Assembly: GCA_024516035.1 (NCBI GenBank)
Contig: CM044956.1
Location: 24,681,383 to 24,745,382, forward strand
Direction of reading: 5' to 3'
DNA from: Bactericera cockerelli
Lineage: Eukaryota > Arthropoda > Insecta > Hemiptera > Triozidae
DNA length: 64,000 bases
Part shown: one piece after another, positions 33,785 through 43,345 of the stretch
Layout of the letters: each line of letters begins with the position of its first letter
How positions within the stretch are numbered: the first letter of the stretch is position 1
Position numbers and translations under genes: made by a program
Notes under the pieces: model-generated
What the model was told of the DNA's origin: nothing
The model's database searches: none
Seen by the model: only the letters and a program-made list of their open reading frames with translations

Positions 33785-34143
33785 ACCTTCGAAAAATCGG
33801 GTGTACCGTTCACGAGATATAAGCGTTTAAGTAAAAAGTTCACCCAGAACCGCTAGTACGAATTTGATAAATTTAAAATGGGACCATCTACAAAACGTCT
33901 CCTAATATATGTGTGCAAAATTTTATCAAAATCCGTTCAGTAGTTTCACAGATTTGCGCGTTACAAGGAATATTTTTAACAGACCGACGGACCGACAGAC
34001 GGACACAAAACCTAAGTTGCTCAGGAGGTTATGAAACGTCGAGAAATATGAAAAAACTCGGAGCAAAAAAATATTATTTTTTTACAAAAACGAATACAAT
34101 ACTTCCGATTTCTACGAGTATATTAGAAATTTCTCGGAAGTAA
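33785..34143 (-). repeat. Repeat family A, truncated copy with hairpin end
   Basis: It starts inside the family at 'AAAAATCGGGTGTACCGTTC' and is intact to the terminal hairpin CTCGGAAGTAATA. The junction at about 33790 follows a GGCGGGAGG-type unique sequence. Confidence 0.7.
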
Positions 34144-34537
34144 TATTCGAACTGGTTCATCCACTATTTCATTGAAAATCCATGCAAAAACAATGGGTGA
34201 CCTTTTCCCATGGTTGGCCCAGGTGAGGGATTTTTCATTGGCCCAAGTGATGGTTTTTTCTTAGGTTTTGGGTCTATTGCTAGTCCATCTGATATGCAGC
34301 CATTAAATACCTCTGTTGACTATTATGGGAGAGATACGCGGGTCCTGAATTAACCTTATCAGGCAATGATAAGAATATAAGTATTACATGATAATATATG
34401 ATATTTCTCAAGTACTTAGAAATCACAAAAATACACTTGGTGTTGTGGTTTTCGTCAAGAAATAGTTTGATCAAAAATAACTGATATCAAAAGATCGCCA
34501 ACGTTTCCTGTGGCAGTAAATACACGTATGGTTAGTT

Positions 34538-34797
34538 TAAAATTCTAGCATAAGAAAAATAATTTGTCTGCCAAGGCGTTGAACAAATGACCTTTGATTT
34601 AATAAAATACTACCATTGCACTTTTTTTTAACAGAAGTGTACTAACCTAATTTTAAAAGAACTAAAAGCAGTGGTCAATAAGGTCATTAATTATTAATTA
34701 AATCAAAGATGATTATTTCAACGCCTCGCCTAACTCGCCTTAGCGGACAAATTATTTTTCTTATTAGGTATGCCAGAATTTTAAAATAGCGCTTTTA
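34538..34797. mobile_element. MITE with long terminal inverted repeats (~65-85 bp)
   Basis: The left arm (34538-34602: 'TAGCATAAGAAAAATAATTT', 'GCCAAGGCGTTGAA', 'TTTGATTTAATAAAA') is mirrored by the right arm (about 34708-34797: 'TTAAATCAAAG', 'TTTCAACGCCTCGCC', 'AAATTATTTTTCTTATTAGG'). The right arm carries a small insertion in the AACGCC region. Confidence 0.65.
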
Positions 34798-34799
34798 CA

Positions 34800-34990
34800 A
34801 AACATAATCTATTTTCGCGTCTAATTAAGAATATGAAATAAAATTTGCTAAAAGTTAACGGGAAGTGGAGGAAAACAATGAATCAAAATACTTACAAACT
34901 CTTTTTTCGTGTTAATATAGGCCGGCTGGCGCGTGTGCTCTTGACGAACGGTCGCCTTCCGGTGAGCTTGATTTAAATATTTAACTTATC
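34800..34990 (+). repeat. Repeat family F fragment
   Basis: Landmarks are TTCGCGTCTAATTAAGAATA, 'AACGGGAAGTGGAGGAAAAC', 'TTCGTGTTAATATAGGCCGG' and 'GGTGAGCTTGATTT'. Relatives lie at 51822-51968 (reverse), 61505-61690 and 63330-63600. Confidence 0.6.
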
Positions 34991-35294
34991 AATGTATACT
35001 GGGTAGCTCACTGTTGCGGTCATATGTACTTTTGCATTACTAGACGATCTATTGACTTGTGAAGACAAAAACAGTTGTTCAGTTCTGGGTCGATTTGGAG
35101 CAATTAATTGATACCTTTTCTATTGGAGACATCGGAATAAACTTGTGAAGTAGCAAATGCCGTTATTACGCTATGGGTAACACCCCGCTCTACAGAACCA
35201 CTTTTATAACTACCAATAAATTGGAGAGTGACGAAAATCACTTTTCTGATCAAGAGAAGGTACAGAGAAAACTGTTAGATATTTTACTTGCAAT

Positions 35295-35707
35295 AAATTT
35301 CTAATATTACGTACGAATCAAGAGTATTTCGTTCTTTTTGTAATAAAAAAAATGCTCCGATTTTAATTTTTTTCATGTTTCTGGACGTTTCATAACCTCC
35401 TGAGCAACTTTGGGTTTTGTGTCAGTCTGTCTGTTGTCTTTGAGTCACCAGTGGCTTTTGGTCCCGTTTCCATTCCTAATAAGATAAGGTTAGTCGTGTG
35501 ATGTTTTAAACCCAATTTTTTACTATCTAGAATTTAGGAAAAACGGTATTCTACCATATAAAACAAATATGAAGAAAATCGGTTGAGAACTTTTGTAAAT
35601 ACCCACACTTGATTCAGTGATCAATCTCTGATTCTAGCGATAATAAAAGTTGAAATTTTTGATTACCATTCACGAGGAAGTATTGTGTCCACAATTGGCA
35701 GTGTATT
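35295..35707 (+). repeat. Repeat family A, internally deleted copy
   Basis: It has a degenerate hairpin end (AAATTTCTAATATTA), then 'TTCATGTTTCTGGACG' and 'CATAACCTCCTGAGC'. A patch of family D (35448-35510, 'GTCACCAGTGGCTTTTGGTC') follows, then the GGCAGTG end. It is a chimera of families A and D. Confidence 0.6.
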
Positions 35708-36056
35708 TAAGAATGTAATACAATTATTGATAATACATTAAAATAGGACTATGTACCAAAAATAAAAGAATTTTGAGGTTGGATCACCTTGTACTCTTAG
35801 ATAATGTGTATTTACTCGAATACGAGTTAAGTACCTACCTCATTGGGCCATTCACGTTGATTGTAGGTATTTATTTAATATCAGATTTTAGTTTTTTTTT
35901 TAATCAATACTAGTTTGTAGGTTATTTGATATATCAGAGTCTAATGAACACTCAAGAAGTTCCATAATTATAATTTTGAATATCCACCGTGTTTATTAGT
36001 AAATATTTTTTTTTTAATACTGATTTTTTGGTGATTTATTACTACTTTATTTACTA

Positions 36057-36300
36057 CCGAGAAATTTGTAATATTAGAAATCGGAAGTATTGTGTTCGTT
36101 TTTGTAAAAAAAAAAAAAAAATATTTTTGGCTCCGATTTCAATTTTTTTCATATATCTGGACGTTTCATAACCTCCTGAGCAACTTTGGTTTTGTGTCCG
36201 TCTGTCGGTCTGCTAAAAATATTACTTGTAACGCGCAAATCTCGGTAACTACTTAACGGATTTTGATAAAATTTTGCACACATATAGGAGACGTTAAGTA
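36057..36300 (+). repeat. Repeat family A fragment abutting the UGT start
   Basis: The hairpin end (TACCGAGAAATTTGTAATAT) begins at 36057 and the family runs through 'TAACGCGCAAATCTCGGTAA' to 'ACATATAGGAGACGTTAAGT'. A poly-A follows and the UGT start codon lies only about 30 bp further. The region that should hold the UGT promoter or 5' UTR is therefore TE-derived. Confidence 0.75.
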
Positions 36301-36329
36301 AAAAAAAAAAAAATACCTCATTCACTAGT

Positions 36330-36573
36330 ATGACGTCAACCAAGTCCATACTGCTAATTTCGCTGCTACTAACTTCTTCTCTGAGTTGCCATGGTTACAA
36401 CATACTGGTACTCGGCGTCCACCCGTTCCACTCCCATCTCTTCATGCTGTCCACTATGGCCAACGAGCTGGTGAATCGCGGCCACAATGTCACGTTTGTC
36501 ACGGTCAAGGCGAATAAGCCCCACCCGAAACTTCACGTCATTCAGAACGAGAACGTGGTGAGCCCGATCCTCA
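36330..36573 (+). CDS. UGT exon 1: signal peptide and catalytic His
   Basis: It encodes 81 codons plus 1 nt and is followed by GTAAGT. The signal peptide is hydrophobic (KSILLISLLLTSSLS). The donor string TCAGTAAGTAA occurs again about 50 bp into the intron (36621), part of a short direct duplication. The upstream ATG context is within a poly-A/TE border, so a TSS could not be placed. Confidence 0.9.
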
Positions 36574-39483
36574 GTAAGTAATAAGTTAAATCCCATATAA
36601 CAGTAATATAACTAGTAATCTCAGTAAGTAACAGTAATATAATAACATAACATCGCCATTTATACTTTCCGACTAGTACTTATAAGTCCGATTATTCCAG
36701 CAGTAAGTCAGAAACGTATTATGATGTTGTGAAAATCCCAAAGGGGAGGATAACTTCTTTTGTTTTGTCTGGAACTCCCGAGCTCTGGAATACCCCCCGC
36801 CTTGAACACACTGATGCTACGGGGACAAATAGAGCGCTTCAATAACTTTTTAACTTTACTTTGATTGGTGACAATTTCAGAGTGATTGAAGTTACAACCA
36901 AAAGGTTGAGGGTTTGATTGCAAACACAAAAGCTGAAATCTAACGATAAAGGGATTAAATTGATTTGAATTATGTAAATGAAATAATAAGGGAAAGTATG
37001 TTTAATTAAAGCCTTTCACGGACTTCTATAGGTTTAGCTGTTTTGGAGATACAAATGATTTAGTATAAAATCTCAAAATTCCCACGTGTATACAATGTGA
37101 AACAATCACGAGGAAGTATTGTGCCCATAATTGCAGTGTATTTCTCTTTTGTCTGTTTTCAGGTCCAAGTTTCCTCAACAAATTACACTCCGCCAAGCCC
37201 ACTGAGCTGATGAAAGCATTATTTTCCATAGGAATTGAGGGGGCTGACAAAATATTGGCTTCCGGGGCTATTCAGCAATTAATTCACGCGCCGCCTGATG
37301 GTAAGCCAGAAGCTTCAAACTGATTTTATAAAACTTTAGGATAATATTACTCTATGTCTAATATTATGTGTAAGGTGGCGGACTCGTAAATCTTGTAATG
37401 GAGGTCGGTGGTTCAATTTGCTACGTCAAGCAAAAATTTACTAAAGCGAGTTTCAGTGATTGTGATTGACACACATTATAAATGATACATATTTCCTTGT
37501 CCAAATTACAGAGTATGTACCGTGGTCTAAAAGTTATCCTGTCAATTACAAACGTATTGTGACCTCAGCCCCAAGTACGACGCAGTGCTCACAGAAACCT
37601 ACTTTCTCGCGGAGGTCTAGCAGCAGGGTTCTCGCACAAGTATTCCTGCCCCCTCATCAACTACCAGCCCGTGGTCATGTCTCCCAATGTTGCTTACATG
37701 GTGGACAATCCTTACAACCCTGCCTACATAGCAGACTACAAGATGCATTTCACAAGCAATATGACCTTTTGGCAAAGGTTAGCTCTATTTATTTACAAGC
37801 TAAAACCCGCCACTTTGTCGCCGTTGCGGTTTTGTCCGTGGCTGATATCTTAATATTTTCTAGTACGCATCTAAATATCAAAAGGAGACTGTGTGCGAAA
37901 TTGGGAGTCATTTGGTCCAGCCATTTCTGTTGATTATGAATTAACGTAAATGAATTATACAGGGTGTCCCGTATACAGATGCAAATATTTTGAGGGTAGG
38001 TTCAGCCCACCGTGGACTATCATATGAGCGAAACTTGCAGTGGGGCATTTTGCTTCGTTAAAGAGTTATGGCCAAATCCCTGTTTTTCCCACAGTCCAGA
38101 GGTCACTTGGATCGATGCAAGTTTTTAAAGAAATGATAACCAGTAAGTAATTTTCGACTTCATGTATGGATAGTCATGCATATTTCCCTTCAAATGCAGT
38201 TGGTTGCATAAAAAAATATTGAAAGACCAGGAGATATTTAATCATAAGTTCAAACTTTTCTAAAATTGATTTTCCCTTTCGTGAATTTAAGTACTCTACA
38301 ATTGCAATTTCTGCGTCTCATCCAAAATTTCCATTTTTAATAATATAATAATCTTTTCTTTTGTTATATTGCACAATTTTATGTGTAGCGCAGAATCATA
38401 GGACTTTACATTTAATTTTCAATTTGATTTTTTCCACTATTCGTGACATTAAAGCTACTTCTACAATTGCAATTCTAGCGTCATCATCCAAAATTCCATT
38501 TTTAGATAATGATTTTGTTTAATAATGGTACAAAACTTGGCTGATTTCCACACAGACTTGAGAACAGCTACTTCCGCTCTACGCCATCCTCTACCAGAGT
38601 CTGATCTATTATCCCGCCGCGGACCAACTTCTGCGCAAGTACTTCCCCGCGTCAGCGTCGGGACCCTACATCAGCGACTCTTGCGTCAGCACCAGGCTTC
38701 ACCCTGGTGGATACGCATCCTGTGCTGACGGGCAGCATAGCCCTGGCGCCCAATGTGATTGATGTGGGCGGCATGCAGATCCAACCTCCCCTGCTTCTGC
38801 CTGCGGTGAGTTTCGCACTCGCATGAGGTCTATCAACTCCTTTGACATGGTGTGAAGAACGCCTACACAAAGATAGACACAGCGTGACATAGTGCATAGT
38901 AATAGAAATAAAAGAACGGCTTTAACAGTCAACATTGGAAAAACAAACTTAAGGGCCAAATTAAAACAAATTTAAAAATGTAGCACAATAGGGATGCTCT
39001 AGTTTATTACTTCAAAAATTTCTAATATTAGAAATGGGAAGTATTGTGTTTTTATATACAGGGTCCGCCAAAAAATAGGAGATACTCAAAATATCTAGAG
39101 AACGGATATATATTTTGAGAAAAATTAAAACAAAGGGACATTATATCGAGGGGGAAACCTTTTCTACTAGGTTTTGATTTTTATCATTATCAGGGGCGGC
39201 CCCAGGGGGGGAGTCAACTTTGGAACCTTAAATGGAACCACCTTATTTGTAATACATTTCTGAAAAGTAGTTAACATTCAAAGTATTTTAAGACATGTTT
39301 GAGATTTTTAATCAAAACAGTGCCGGAGATATCGTACATTTCATTTTACAGGTTTCAGTAAAAAAAATAAAAGTTAATTTTTTTATAAATATGGGTAAAC
39401 ACATGTCTTTCTATTTGAATTGAATTAAATGTTCATGCCTTTTTGATACCATTAGCTTTAGTAGGGAAGGTGTCAAGGGGTTA

Positions 39484-39516
<33 letters not shown>

Positions 39517-41983
39517 TAAAAACTGATCTTTTTTTAGTATAATTTGTGCTGAATAAATGCACTGAGTGTTGTTATTTAATGTAAAATAATGTATGATACC
39601 CTTGAAAACAGGCCGGAGACATGCACAAAATTCAAGTACAATTGAGTTCTAGCCTAGCCCTTACAGATTACTCTTCTGCGACTTAACTAGAGGTACCCAG
39701 TAAAGCATCAATATCATCTCCATAGGACTTAACTAGAGAGGTACCCAGTAAAGCATCAATATCATCTCCTAGGACTTAACTAGAGAGGTACCCAGTAAAG
39801 CATCAATATCATCTCCATAGGACTTAACTAGAGAGGTACCCAGTAAAGCATCAATATCATCTCCATAGGACTTAACTAGAGAGGTACCCAGTAAAGCATC
39901 AATATCATCTCCATAGGACATTGCGGACTTCATGACCTCTCACTCGAGGCACGGCGTCATCTATTTTGCAATGGGCTCTCACATCAACGCCGCTAATCTA
40001 GGACCCCGGCGTATCGACTCGCTGATCAAATTCTTCGCGACACTGCGTCAGGGCGTCCTGTGGAAGCTAGATACGCCTGAGCTCAGCACCCGCGTATCGG
40101 CCAATGTGAAAATAGCGACCTGGTTTCCACAGAACGATATTCTTGGTAAGTGCAGAGCGGTTATTCTAACGCAAGTGGAATGTTTCACAAACTTTACACA
40201 CTTGTATTTTTTTTTTTTTTTTTTTCAAAATACTCGATCATAATTTATTTACATCAAAATTATATGTACAAAAGAGAATAACATATTAAAAAATAATGTA
40301 AAAACTGAAAAAAGAAATGAGTTACTGTGATGCCTGTGACCTCTAATATGAATGTAAGTATAGATTTCTATTGTGCATATTTCAAAACTCTTAATTATTT
40401 TCCCAATACCGTATTCATTCTCGTGATGCCGCCACTAGTCGCTAATCCATTCAACTAGTGATTTATTCTTCTTCTCGAGGTATATGAGTTACGAACGTCC
40501 CTGTACAGAGAAGAAAAATTTCCAACCTGCCCGGGATTGAACTCAGGTCACCGTGCATACAAGCCTAGTGCTCTACACCAGTTGGTCCCGTTGACTACCA
40601 AAGGTATTAAAGAAGGAAATATTTAGAACCATATTCAAAATATTTAAATACTCCTTCAAAGCGCTACAGGTGACTTTTTAAATTACTCAGTGATTTATTT
40701 TCAGCAAATCAAAACAATCAAAAAGCGTTTCTGTCTGATTCCTTTTTTTTCTGAAGAAATGCGCGACCCCCTTGAAAATTCTTTCCGACCCCTTGGGGTA
40801 GCGCCCCCAGTTCGAAAAACAATTATGTACAAACATACTCTAATGTAAAGTATTTTTAGAGCGCGCGATTAGCTCAGTGTCATGCGGAAGGTACCGGGTT
40901 CGATCCCCCGTTCGACCGTGTTCACCCAGCACGTAATGGGAAGTATTGTGTCATTTTTCGCCAAACAGAGGGGACGCATACTACGGTATGGGCATGCTAC
41001 AACATAGACCACAAGCGTCTACAGTAGCTCCTGATTCATGGCTACAAAATAAAAAAGGCTGCGAAACATTCATCTTTTTTATTAAGAAGAAAGAAAAGAG
41101 ACTGTCCTAATATTCCTTTATTCCACAGCGCATCCCACCTGCCGTCTCTTCATCACCCACGGCGGGGTGCACTCCACAGTAGAGTCCCTCTACCACGGGG
41201 TGCCCATGCTCATCCTACCACTCTTCGCGGACCAGATGCAGAATGGTCAGAAAGCGCTGGAGCTGGGGTATGGGGAGCCGCTGGATTTCGACCGCTTTAG
41301 TTACGATGAATTGGAGGACAAGGTGAACAGAATATTGCGTGAACCAAGGTGAGTTGGGAAACTGGATTAGTTTTTTTAATGTTACTGAGCAGTCTGAGCA
41401 CAGTGATCATCATTCTGGATGGACGAATGTATGATCGCCAACATTATATAAAGTGAAGTAGCTTCTGGGTCAAAAATAACATGCATAGGGCAATGGTTTG
41501 ATGTTACATCTGCACGTGGGCCACTTGGAGATCTAATTTTACTTTTCAACTTGAGCTCACTTCGACCCTAAGAGGGGAAAACAGCTCTTCTAAGATTTGT
41601 GGTTCATTAATATAATATTAAGATATTCACTTCTTTAATATTCTTCTTTCTCCAGTTTCAGGGCCACTGCCCAGCGAATTTCCGCCATAATGAAATCCGA
41701 GCCCGTGCATCCCCTACAGCGAGCCATGCTAAGTATAGAGTACGTCATCAGCCACCAGGGCGCTACTCACTTGAGATCGGCCGCTACTCACTTGGCCTGG
41801 TATCAACTGTACCTCCTGGATGTGATCTTCTTTTTTCTCCTATTCTTGGGCCTAGTTGTGTACGCGCTCTACAGGGTGGGCATTACTCTGAAGCGCTGGG
41901 TTAGCTGCCTGTGTGTACAGTCTAGTTCTCAGTCGGCGAGGCTCAGGAAAAACAATATTAAAGAAAGTAAAAAACTAAAGTAA
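36330..41983 (+). CDS. UDP-glycosyltransferase, 7 exons, frame breaks in exons 3-4
   Basis: Membrane UDP-glycosyltransferases move a sugar from UDP-glucose or a related donor onto small lipophilic compounds in the ER lumen. Features seen: an N-terminal signal peptide (residues 1-22); the N-domain catalytic His in 'HPFHSH' (His36); the C-domain signature 'FITHGGVHSTVESLYHGV' with a following 'FADQ'; a membrane helix 'VIFFFLLFLGLVVYALY'; and a cytosolic tail ending KKLK, an ER-retrieval KKxx motif. Proposed exons: 36330-36573, 37163-37300, 37512-37777, 38556-38805, 39917-40145, 41129-41348 and 41656-41983. All junctions are GT-AG and phases agree across 1-2, 4-5, 5-6 and 6-7. Exons 3 and 4 need frame changes near 37560, 37613, 38576 and 38694 to read through. 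The copy is either a pseudogene or an indel-rich assembly. Total about 550 codons, slightly above the usual ~520. Confidence 0.92.
37040..37145 (+). repeat. Repeat family A fragment in UGT intron 1
   Basis: The blocks TTTGGAGATACAAATGATTT and 'CACGAGGAAGTATTGTGCCC' end in TTGCAGTGTATTT, only about 20 bp upstream of the exon 2 acceptor. The polypyrimidine tract for exon 2 begins right at the repeat's edge. Confidence 0.65.
37163..37300 (+). CDS. UGT exon 2
   Basis: The acceptor is TGTCTGTTTTCAG and the donor is GATG|GTAAGC. It enters and leaves in phase 1. The peptide contains 'PSFLNKLHSAKPTELMKA' and 'SGAIQQLIHAPPD', matching the N-domain helix region of insect UGTs. Confidence 0.88.
37512..37777 (+). 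CDS. UGT exon 3, disrupted
   Basis: The protein signature is clear in two frames. 'DLSPKYDAVLTETYFLA' begins at 37561, and 'AAGFSHKYSCPLINYQPV' plus 'MSPNVAYMVDNPYNP' lies from 37617 on in another frame, with a stop in the first frame at 37618-37620. The usable acceptor TTACAG at 37506-37511 adds about 17 residues that other UGTs do not have and needs a second frame change. If the exon instead began at 37562, exon 2 would join in frame, but the dinucleotide there is TG, not AG. Donor CAAAG|GTTAGC. Confidence 0.8.
37796..37925 (+). repeat. TE fragment at the start of UGT intron 3
   Basis: It matches 16670-16790 ('AGCTAAAACCCGCCACTTTG', 'TATCAAAAGGAGACTGTGTG'). It starts within 20 bp of the exon 3 donor. 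Confidence 0.55.
37960..38345 (+). repeat. Repeat family C in UGT intron 3
   Basis: It begins TA-CAGGGTGTCCCGTATACAG. An inverted relative at 47296-47664 shares 'CCACCGTGGACTATCAT', 'GCAGTGGGGCATTTTGCTTC' and 'CACTTGGATCGATGCA'. Part of the inner end ('CTACAATTGCAATT...') repeats at 38455-38515. Confidence 0.65.
38556..38805 (+). CDS. UGT exon 4, disrupted
   Basis: The acceptor is TTTCCACACAG and the donor is CTGCG|GTGAGT. The peptide is spread over three frames: 'LENSYF', then 'LYAILYQSLIYYPAADQLL', then 'FTLVDTHPVLTGSIALAPN' and 'VIDVGGMQIQPPLLLPA'. Shifts lie near 38576 and 38694. The first resembles loss of one base from a C run, as would a base-calling error. Confidence 0.8.
39059..39560 (+). 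repeat. Repeat family B half-copy in UGT intron 4
   Basis: The CAGGGTCCGCC end is preceded by TA and by a family A hairpin fragment (39011-39050). It matches the left half of 13176-14008 but lacks the mirrored arm. It includes a poly-T of about 29 at 39488-39516. Confidence 0.65.
39680..39916 (+). repeat. 48-bp minisatellite that duplicates the exon 5 splice acceptor
   Basis: There are five units. Each contains a branch-point-like CTTAACT and ends in ATCTCCATAG or a close variant. AG dinucleotides fall at 39725, 39772, 39820, 39868 and 39916, with spacings of 47, 48, 48 and 48 bp. Only the last is followed by coding sequence; after the others comes GACTTAACTAG, which contains an early stop in frame. 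Confidence 0.9.
39917..40145 (+). CDS. UGT exon 5
   Basis: It starts in phase 0 directly after a tandem array that duplicates its own acceptor (CTCCATAG). The peptide includes 'HGVIYFAMGSHINAAN', the C-domain strand typical of UGTs, and 'KIATWFPQNDIL' before donor CTTG|GTAAGT. Confidence 0.92.
40520..40600 (-). mobile_element. tRNA-derived SINE relic in UGT intron 5
   Basis: On the minus strand an A-box-like 'AACTGGTGTAGAGCAC' and a B box AGTTCAATCCC are 34 bp apart. The body runs leftward into 'TTCTTCTCTGTACAGGG'. Confidence 0.55.
40860..40932 (+). mobile_element. tRNA-like relic in UGT intron 5
   Basis: An A box (TTAGCTCAGTGTC) and a perfect B box (GGTTCGATCCC) are present, but they are too close and the anticodon arm is missing. 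It is a SINE or tRNA pseudogene, not a functional tRNA. Confidence 0.5.
41129..41348 (+). CDS. UGT exon 6: donor-binding signature
   Basis: The acceptor is CCTTTATTCCACAG and the donor is CCAAG|GTGAGT. It carries the PROSITE-type UGT signature, from 'FITHGGVHSTVESLYHG' through 'PMLILPLFADQMQN', with the Glu, Asp-Gln and His residues that bind the UDP-sugar. There is no disruption. Confidence 0.95.
41656..41983 (+). CDS. UGT exon 7: membrane anchor and KKxx tail
   Basis: The acceptor is TTCTTTCTCCAG. It encodes 'HPLQRAMLSIEYVISHQGA', a membrane helix (about 41818-41868) and a basic tail ending KKLK before TAA. A 12-bp string GCTACTCACTTG occurs twice in the exon, changing the usual 'ALDLAWYQ' region without altering length. 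Confidence 0.93.
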
Positions 41984-41988
41984 ATAAA
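41983..41988 (+). terminator. UGT polyadenylation signal
   Basis: AATAAA overlaps the last base of the TAA stop codon, so the 3' UTR would be very short, 10-30 nt. Confidence 0.6.
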
Positions 41989-42075
41989 ATCTTTGCACAA
42001 ATATCAAATCCGAAAATACCAACAATAATAGTAAATGCTATCAACAACGAATAATCCAAAAATGAACATAAGTCT

Positions 42076-42300
42076 GTCCCAGTAGCTCAGTGGTAAAGGC
42101 GGCACTCTGTGAATCCAAAGACTCCAGAGGTCGTGGGTTCGAAACCCAGCTGGGACATGACATGTTATCCTCCCAATTGGGATTTTTACCACATAATAAT
42201 ATGTCTTGGGCTTACTGCTGGAATAATGGGACTTTATAATAGTCCTAATCGGGCAGTATTAATAAGGCGATATTTTTATTATTATTATAAATTAGTTACT
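42076..42300 (+). mobile_element. tRNA-headed SINE, family copy 1
   Basis: An A box in GTAGCTCAGTGGTAAAGGC and a B box in GGTTCGAAACC are followed by a non-tRNA body with 'TGTCTTGGGCTTACTGCTGG' and an AT-rich end. The same body follows the head at 52536, so this is a SINE, not a tRNA gene. It lies 90 bp downstream of the UGT stop. Confidence 0.75.
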
Positions 42301-42720
42301 GTCCCGAGGCGAGTGTGACTCGGACAAAAACTCTAATCGCACCTAAAAAGGCTCGCGCGACGCCAGCGGTAAAAAAAACTCGCCTCGCGCGAGTCAGCTC
42401 ACGCGAAATACTATTTTTTCTCACAGGAAAACTTTTACAATAGAGGCATCGTTTTGATAGACCATTTATTGCAATAAAAATATTAAGGCTTGTTTGGAAA
42501 ATTTTATTTCTAACTACATTACATACATATTACTATTACATAATATATACTTTGTCTAATACGAGAAAAAAAAAAACTTATTAAAAAACAAAGATTTTAT
42601 TGCACTTTCTGAAGATCAATTCTGCATTTTCCGCATAATAAGGAATAATTGACTTCTACGCGAGGCGAGGCGAGGCGAGCTAAAAAAATTTGCGAGCGCG
42701 AGTTACAAAAATCTAGTGTA
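42300..42720. other. Intergenic segment with CGAGGCGAGG patches
   Basis: CG-rich patches (about 42300-42410 and 42655-42710) contain tandem GGCGA units and CTCGCGCGAG-type palindromes, with AT-rich DNA between. This may be the ends of one further element. No coding was seen. Confidence 0.4.
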
Positions 42721-43345
42721 AACATCACACGACTTTCCTTATCATATTAAGAATGGAAATAGGACCAAAAGCCACTGGTGACTCTAAGGTAACAGTTAGC
42801 TAAAAATCAAAGCCAAACTCGTAATCAGCACCTCAAAATCATTGGATTTGATATGTCACAATCCCCATCTAGGATGAATAATAAAAAAGTTAGTCAAAGC
42901 GGATGCCCCCCTAAATACCGGTAAAATGGGGCCGAGGTCCAAAAAGTTCAAGATATCAAAAAAATGATAAGAGGAGACCCCTATTATTTTTTTTAATTTG
43001 AGAAAATGTTGTTCTCTATCTTTTTTTGTGTCTTTAACCAATTCAAAGAAGCGGTGCTTGCGGCCAATATTTACGGCTCTGCGGCCGCACAAACCAAAAG
43101 TTTCATGGTTCGTCTAGTGTATAAAATGAATTACCACACCAAATTTCAAGTCTCTAGCTCTTACCGTTCTTGAGATATCCTGTTCACACACAGACACACA
43201 CAAACAGACAGACGCACGGACCAATGGCTGAAAACATCTTTTTTGGTATCCTGAGGCTATGATTCGTCCAGAAATGTGAAAAGCTAGGTAGGTCAAATTT
43301 TCGACGAATACAATACTTTCCTTATTATAGGATAAGGAAAGTAAA
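42720..43345 (+). repeat. Repeat family D, long copy
   Basis: It runs from 'ACATCACACGACTTTCCTTA' and 'AAGCCACTGGTGACTC' to the tail 'TTCGACGAATACAATACTTT' plus the terminal hairpin TCCTTAT-tata-GGATAAGGA. The copy holds 'AGCTCTTACCGTTCTTGAGA' and a CACACA / CAGACAGACG patch. Confidence 0.7.

Noticed and set aside
37466..37933. 155-codon ORF overlapping UGT exon 3
   Set aside because: Its later part is in the wrong frame relative to the conserved UGT peptide and continues into the intron and a TE.
40860..40932. A functional tRNA in UGT intron 5
   Set aside because: The A and B boxes are too close and the anticodon arm is missing.
42076..42160. A tRNA gene
   Set aside because: It has pol III boxes, but an unrelated body follows and recurs at 52536, so it is a SINE head; the cloverleaf is also imperfect.
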